From positions 1,364,001 through 1,428,000 of the forward strand of contig NZ_BMXT01000001.1 of NCBI RefSeq assembly GCF_014651895.1: 64,000 nt of DNA, read 5' to 3'. This DNA is from Rhodanobacter panaciterrae (GTDB lineage: Bacteria; Pseudomonadota; Gammaproteobacteria; Xanthomonadales; Rhodanobacteraceae). This document shows positions 59,890-64,000 of this stretch, piece by piece; positions within the stretch are counted from its first letter, which is position 1, and each line of letters starts with the position of its first letter. Below the pieces are notes generated by a model that saw nothing but the letters and a program-made list of their open reading frames with translations, was not told the origin of the DNA and did not search any database. Made by a program: the position numbers and the translations under genes.

Positions 59890-60046
59890 CCCCTCTCCCC
59901 CGGCAGCTTTATCGCCGGGGGAGAGGGTTGGGGTGAGGGGGATGCCTTGGCTCTTGTTGTTGCTTCGGCTGTTTTGGCTAGAAGCAAAACCCTCCCCCTC
60001 ACCCCAGCCCTCTCCCCCAACGGTAAAACTGTTGGGGGAGAGGGGG
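59890..60046. repeat. Composite inverted element with two CCCTCTCCCCC hairpins
   Basis: Two hairpins (59890-59927 with arms CCCTCTCCCCCGGC; 60008-60045 with arms CCCTCTCCCCCAAC) face each other. Between them GGGGTGAGGGGG (59930-59941) is complemented by CCCCCTCACCCC (59994-60005). The whole is a nested palindrome between the kinase and depolymerase genes. Such elements are widespread in proteobacterial gaps. Confidence 0.8.
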
Positions 60047-60089
60047 CTAAAGCGGCGCGCGTTAGGGAAGCATGGACGACTCGCCGACA

Positions 60090-61127
60090 TCAGGGACGAA
60101 CAGGCAATCCCAGCGCATGCACCGCGTTCACCACCCAGCGCAACTGCACGCCTTGGCGGCTGTCGTAGTTGGCTCCGGAATATCCCCACCAGTCCCAGCA
60201 TGCTTGCGGATTCAAAGGCGCGAAACTTGCGCGGGTCTGAGGATATAGCACTGCCACGTTGTAGACGTCGGCCCAGCGGTTGAAGCCGGCATCTTTGACG
60301 AATGCCTCGCCCACCGCGTCGGCGTTCTGCTTGCAACCATGCAGCGCGACCACTACGCCGCACGACTTGCCGGCGAGGCAGGCTGGCGGCAGGTAGACGT
60401 AGCCGGTGCTGGCCATGAAGGCGTCGGCACCATCGGGGCGCAATGCATCCTGGTCGAATGCACGCAATTCGCCGCGCGCTTCGGTCGCCGCATGAACCGG
60501 CTTGCCAAACATCTGGCTGAAGATTTCGCCGGCGGCATCGAAGCCGCAGTGACCGAGGTATGGCGCGACCGATTTGTCGCAGTCGTCGCCGCTGGCTGCT
60601 ACCGGCAGGTTGTGCGCGAACGCGCGCTGACCATCGTCATGCACCTGCATGCCCTTCAGGCCCGGCACGCCATCGCGCAACTGCTCGTAGAAATGCGCAC
60701 CGGCCTCCGCCACCGCCGGCGCCACCAGCGCGTCGGCGTTGCCGTGCAGCAGGTAGACATGCGCGTGTGCGAGATCCTTCAGCGCACCGATTTCGCCAGC
60801 GGCGGAACGTTTCTCTGCGCTTGCCACCAGCGCGGCGACATCCGGTGTCGGCACGCCCTTCATGCAACTGCCGAGCGCCACGTCCAGCTTGCCGCCGGCG
60901 CAACCGAACGGGCCGCCAGCCACCATTGCCGCGTTCGGAAACAGTTCCGGATACGCCAGTTGGGCCTGCGTTGCCATGTACGCACCGGAGGACAGGCCGA
61001 CCACGGCGGTGCGTGCTGGGTCGATCTTGAGCTTGGGCAGGCTCGAACTGGCGTCTTTCGCGCAGGCGGTGCCGGCGCTGGCCAGCAGGGCCAGCCATAG
61101 CAGGCGCGTTACCCATCGAGTGTTCAT
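60090..61127 (-). CDS. Extracellular PHB depolymerase (short-chain PHA, type 2)
   Basis: A protein of 345 residues with a signal peptide (MNTRWVTRLLWLALLASAGTACA). The lipase-like box is GLSSGAYM (Ser46), early in the chain as in type 2 PHA depolymerases. The Asp is in HGNADALVAPA. The C-terminal half has ACLAGKSCGVVVALHGCKQNAD and the ending CWDWWGYSGANYDSRQGVQL. It hydrolyses poly-3-hydroxybutyrate outside the cell to oligomers. The products would feed the oligomer hydrolase at 53030-54880. It follows the kinase gene on the same strand. Confidence 0.92.
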   Translation of the reverse strand: MNTRWVTRLLWLALLASAGTACAKDASSSLPKLKIDPARTAVVGLSSGAYMATQAQLAYPELFPNAAMVAGGPFGCAGGKLDVALGSCMKGVPTPDVAALVASAEKRSAAGEIGALKDLAHAHVYLLHGNADALVAPAVAEAGAHFYEQLRDGVPGLKGMQVHDDGQRAFAHNLPVAASGDDCDKSVAPYLGHCGFDAAGEIFSQMFGKPVHAATEARGELRAFDQDALRPDGADAFMASTGYVYLPPACLAGKSCGVVVALHGCKQNADAVGEAFVKDAGFNRWADVYNVAVLYPQTRASFAPLNPQACWDWWGYSGANYDSRQGVQLRWVVNAVHALGLPVRP

Positions 61128-61182
61128 CGGTCTGCTCCGTTTCGTCGGTTTAGTGTGTGATGTTTCACTCCCGTGGAAACGG

Positions 61183-61222
61183 CTTCAGCCGCGATAGCTC
61201 ATGCAGAGCATCGCGGCTGAAG
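61183..61222. repeat. REP-type palindrome between depolymerase and TonB receptor genes
   Basis: CTTCAGCCGCGAT and ATCGCGGCTGAAG, 13-base perfect arms, loop 14 bases, then GTCGCTCCTACAAGAG. This GCTGAAGTCGCTCCTAC core is known from REP elements of Stenotrophomonas and Pseudomonas. It lies 27 bases after the receptor stop. Confidence 0.7.
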
Positions 61223-61248
61223 TCGCTCCTACAAGAGCCGATCCATGC

Positions 61249-63561
61249 TTAGAAGTTGTAACGCACACTGGCATACCAGTTGCGCGGCATACCGTAATAC
61301 GCGGTGCGGATATTGCCCACGCTGGAGAACTCCTGGCCGTCGGTCTTGTAGACCTTGTCGGTGAGGTTGCGCACGCCGGCACGCAGCTGCCAGTGGCTGT
61401 CGGCGGAGTCGTAGATGCCAAACAAGCCGACCAGCGAATAGGCCTTCTGGCTGAGCGCAGCGTAGTTGTCCACGCTGAGCCAGGTTTCGGTGCGGTAGGA
61501 GTAATCGCCACCCACGGTGATCGCGCTGCCATCGCCCAGGTTGAAGCTCTGCGTGAGCGCCAGTCGTGTGGTGAGCTTTGGCGAGAACGGCACGTGATCG
61601 TGCAGATGGGGGTTGTAGGCCGGATTGGTCGGATCAAGACGTGCGTCGTCGAAACGCGCATAACGCGCATCGAGATAGCCGACCTGGGCCGACAGTCGTG
61701 TGCCCTGCCCCAGCACGGCGGCGCCTTCGAATTCGATGCCGTCCATCTTCAGCTTGGCCGCATTGAGCACCGGGAACGCGAACGTGGGAGTGATCGCGCC
61801 GGGGTTCTGGATTTCCGACACGCGAGCCTGGAAGTTGGTGTAGTCGCTGTGGAACGCGGCCACGTTCGCCTGCAGCTTGTTGTCCGCCGAGCGCCACTTC
61901 AGGCCCAGCTCGTAGGTCCACACGTACTCGGGGCTGTACTCGGCACTCTTTACTTCAGCAGCGGAGTTGGCGCGGCCATTGAAGCCGCCGGACTTGAAGC
62001 CGCGGCTGGCCGAGGCGTACAGCATGGTCTGCGGATCGAGCTGCTTCTGCAGGCTGAGCGTCGGCGTCCACGCGTTCCAGCGTTTGTTGCCGGTGAAGGC
62101 CACCGGTGCGCCATTCAGCGCCGGGAACGGCAAGAAACCACCATACAAAGAGGTCGAGTTCCAGAACACGCTGGTAGTACGGTCGTAATCCTTGTGGTCG
62201 CTGCTGTAGCGCACACCGGCAGCCAGCGTCCAGCTCGGCACGAACTCCCAGTTCATGTGTGCGAAGCCAGCGTACGTGGTAGTCGTCAGGTCGTCGTCGA
62301 TGGTCCGCAGGAAGCTGACCGGGACGCCGCCGTTGGAGAACAGGTCATTGGCATAGGCCTCCTGGTGCGACGGCACGGTTTCGCGCAGGTAGTAAAGGCC
62401 ATATACCGCCTGCAGGTTGCTGCCGTTGTCGTATTGCAGCTGCAATTCCTGGCTGACCTGCTTCTGGTGGAAATCCACCAGCACGTCACCGAGCTGGAAC
62501 TGCGAGGCGTCGATGTCGATATAGGAATCGCTGTCGAGCTTGCGGAAGGCGCTGATGCTCTTGAGGTTCCACTGGTCGGCGAGCTTCCAGCTCAGGTTGA
62601 GCGCAGCGCCTTCGTGCTTGAGCTGCTGGCCCTTGTCCGGGCTGAATGAGGTGCGTGTCTGGAAATTGTATTTCTGGTCCGGATTCGGCTTGTACAGAAC
62701 GACGGTGCCGAACCTGAAGTCGGTGCGGGTCAACGAGGAAACCGGCTGACCGAGAGTAAGCCCGGTGTCCTGCTTGGTGTAGTCAAGGCTGAGCACCGCG
62801 TCGAACGTGTCCGACGGGTGGTAGCGCAGCTTGCCGCGCACCGCCTTGGTGTTCTCGTCGTTGTATTCATGATGGGTGGTGGGATCTTCCACATAGCCAT
62901 CGGTTTTGGTGATCGCGCCAGCCAGCGAAGCCGACCACGCGCCGCCGAGCTGGCCGCCGAAGTAAAACTTGCCTTCGCGCTTGCCGAAGCTGCCAACGGT
63001 GGCTTCCACCGAGGCCTCGTTGTTGTCGCCTGGATTCTTGGTCACCACCTTGACTGCGCCGCCGGTGGAATTCTTGCCGTACAGCGTGCCCTGCGGGCCG
63101 CGCAGCACTTCGACGCGCTCGACGTCGAACAGGCTGATCAGTGCGCCCTGGATGCGCGAGTAGTAGACGTCATCGACGTACATGCCCACGCCCGGATCGA
63201 ACGTCTGCAGCGCGTCCGGCTGGCCGATGCCGCGGATGAAGATATTGGCGGCCGAGGACGAGCCGCGACCCTGCACGATATTCATGTTCGGCACCGCGCC
63301 CTGCAGTCCGTCGATACTGTTCGCCTGCAGGTCCTTCATGTCATCGCCGCTGAACGCGCTGACCGCGACCGGCACTTTTTCCATCGACTCGTTGCGACGC
63401 CGTGCGCTGACGGTCACCGATTCAAGCTGCTTGGCTTCGGCCTGCTTCGCTGCCGTCGGCTTGGTACTGGCATCCGTGGTCGCCTGTTGCGCATGCATCG
63501 GCGCGATGAATGCCAGACCCAGAACCAGACCGATCGCCGAACTCAAATGCGTACGTTTCAT
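61249..63561 (-). CDS. TonB-dependent outer membrane receptor
   Basis: A protein of 770 residues from ATG 63561 (MKRTHLSSAIGLVLGLAFIAPMHAQQ), with AAGGGGA upstream. The plug domain has ESVTVSARRRNESMEKVPVAVSAFSGDDM and IFIRGIG. The barrel carries FDVERVEVLRGPQGTLYGKNSTGGAV and ends in YGMPRNWYASVRYNF, with the terminal aromatic residue. It imports a nutrient through TonB energy. It lies next to PHB depolymerase and a GntP-like permease, so uptake of 3-hydroxybutyrate oligomers is a possible substrate, but this is inference. Many Xanthomonadales carry dozens of such receptors. Confidence 0.95.
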   Translation of the reverse strand: MKRTHLSSAIGLVLGLAFIAPMHAQQATTDASTKPTAAKQAEAKQLESVTVSARRRNESMEKVPVAVSAFSGDDMKDLQANSIDGLQGAVPNMNIVQGRGSSSAANIFIRGIGQPDALQTFDPGVGMYVDDVYYSRIQGALISLFDVERVEVLRGPQGTLYGKNSTGGAVKVVTKNPGDNNEASVEATVGSFGKREGKFYFGGQLGGAWSASLAGAITKTDGYVEDPTTHHEYNDENTKAVRGKLRYHPSDTFDAVLSLDYTKQDTGLTLGQPVSSLTRTDFRFGTVVLYKPNPDQKYNFQTRTSFSPDKGQQLKHEGAALNLSWKLADQWNLKSISAFRKLDSDSYIDIDASQFQLGDVLVDFHQKQVSQELQLQYDNGSNLQAVYGLYYLRETVPSHQEAYANDLFSNGGVPVSFLRTIDDDLTTTTYAGFAHMNWEFVPSWTLAAGVRYSSDHKDYDRTTSVFWNSTSLYGGFLPFPALNGAPVAFTGNKRWNAWTPTLSLQKQLDPQTMLYASASRGFKSGGFNGRANSAAEVKSAEYSPEYVWTYELGLKWRSADNKLQANVAAFHSDYTNFQARVSEIQNPGAITPTFAFPVLNAAKLKMDGIEFEGAAVLGQGTRLSAQVGYLDARYARFDDARLDPTNPAYNPHLHDHVPFSPKLTTRLALTQSFNLGDGSAITVGGDYSYRTETWLSVDNYAALSQKAYSLVGLFGIYDSADSHWQLRAGVRNLTDKVYKTDGQEFSSVGNIRTAYYGMPRNWYASVRYNF

Positions 63562-63715
63562 GACGTCCCCTTGCGGTGAATGCAATCGCTCACGCGAATG
63601 CTGATGAGGGGAGCTTAGGTGTGCTGTACGACACAGACACTTGTACCTTCGTACAGTGCCGCTGCGGCAGACGCTCCCGGATACTCGGCGCCTGTCGTAG
63701 TGGGGAGATTCACGG

Positions 63716-64000
63716 ATGGCATTCCTGATCGTGCTGGCCGCGCTGTGTTTTCTGATGCTTGCGGCGTATCGCGGCTACAGCGTGATCCTGTTCGCGCCGA
63801 TCGCCGCGCTTGGCGCGGTGCTGCTGACCGAGCCGGCACTGGTCGCGCCGATGTTTACCGGCCTGTTCATGGACAAGATGGTCGGCTTCCTCAAGCTGTA
63901 CTTCCCGGTGTTCATGCTCGGCGCGGTGTTCGGCAAGCTGATCGAACTGTCCGGTTTCTCCAAGGCCATCGTCACCGCCACCATCGGCCTGGTCGGGCGC
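63716..64000 (+). CDS. GntP-like permease (partial, 5' end only)
   Basis: The frame starts at ATG 63716, with GGGGAG upstream, and leaves the window after 95 residues. It is very hydrophobic: MAFLIVLAALCFLMLAAYRGYSV, then IAALGAVLLTEPALVAPMFTGLFMDKMVGFLKLYFPVFMLGAVFGKLIELSGFSKAIV. I match this to the GntP/gluconate-type permease group, some of which carry hydroxybutyrate or similar acids. It is divergent from the TonB receptor. The substrate cannot be told from the fragment. Confidence 0.75.
   Translation, partial: MAFLIVLAALCFLMLAAYRGYSVILFAPIAALGAVLLTEPALVAPMFTGLFMDKMVGFLKLYFPVFMLGAVFGKLIELSGFSKAIVTATIGLVGR

Overview
The window is about 64 kb of high-GC chromosome from a gammaproteobacterium. 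I place it in the order Xanthomonadales, most likely family Rhodanobacteraceae. The reasons are the conserved order miaA-hfq-hflX-hflK-hflC-purA, an S46 dipeptidyl-peptidase, several Xanthomonadales-style short palindromic repeats, and the overall protein character. The family call is inference from protein character, not from a search. No rRNA, tRNA, transposase, integrase or CRISPR array was seen.

Layout. 0-8.6 kb: the 5' end of a diguanylate cyclase, a periplasmic M1 aminopeptidase, and an ECF sigma/anti-sigma pair divergent from a secreted S8 protease and a low-complexity secreted protein. 8.6-16.2 kb: an accessory islet with a degenerate 21-22 bp repeat tract, a large Type ISP restriction-modification gene, a small second ORF carrying what looks like the C-terminal part of the same enzyme, a duplicated 3' end of purA, and a Fic protein. 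16.2-22.5 kb: the housekeeping purA/hflC/hflK/hflX/hfq/miaA block. 22.5-32.8 kb: an S46 peptidase, tdh and kbl (threonine to glycine) separated by a giant DUF748 protein, and a pseudouridine synthase. 32.9-37.5 kb: an OmpA-like protein, prpD, a TerC membrane protein behind a yybP-ykoY (Mn2+) riboswitch, and a glutathione transferase.

37.5-41.8 kb holds a five-gene minus-strand operon: Gly-rich secreted protein, small secreted protein, C39 peptidase, secreted GG-motif protein, then an outer-membrane barrel with an N-terminal coiled coil. Its order and architecture resemble the Pseudomonas fap functional-amyloid operon, but the fibre candidates look different. 42.2-48.9 kb: prpC, prpB, ahpC, ahpF and prpE. 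With prpD these make a dispersed propionate/methylcitrate pathway. 49-53 kb: mdh, an aspartate-type aminotransferase, and small stress and cyclophilin genes. 53-64 kb: genes that together suggest scavenging of poly-3-hydroxybutyrate: a 3HB-oligomer hydrolase lipoprotein, a LuxR-type regulator, a transporter-like hybrid histidine kinase, a PHB depolymerase, a TonB receptor and the start of a GntP-type permease.

Two observations stand out. First, eight perfect copies of a heptanucleotide lie inside the Type ISP gene. By reading frame, 8 copies give two separate polypeptides, 7 copies truncate the enzyme, and 9 copies fuse it to the downstream ORF. Second, the fap-like operon, whose secreted members share a C-terminal Asn/Gln-rich motif.
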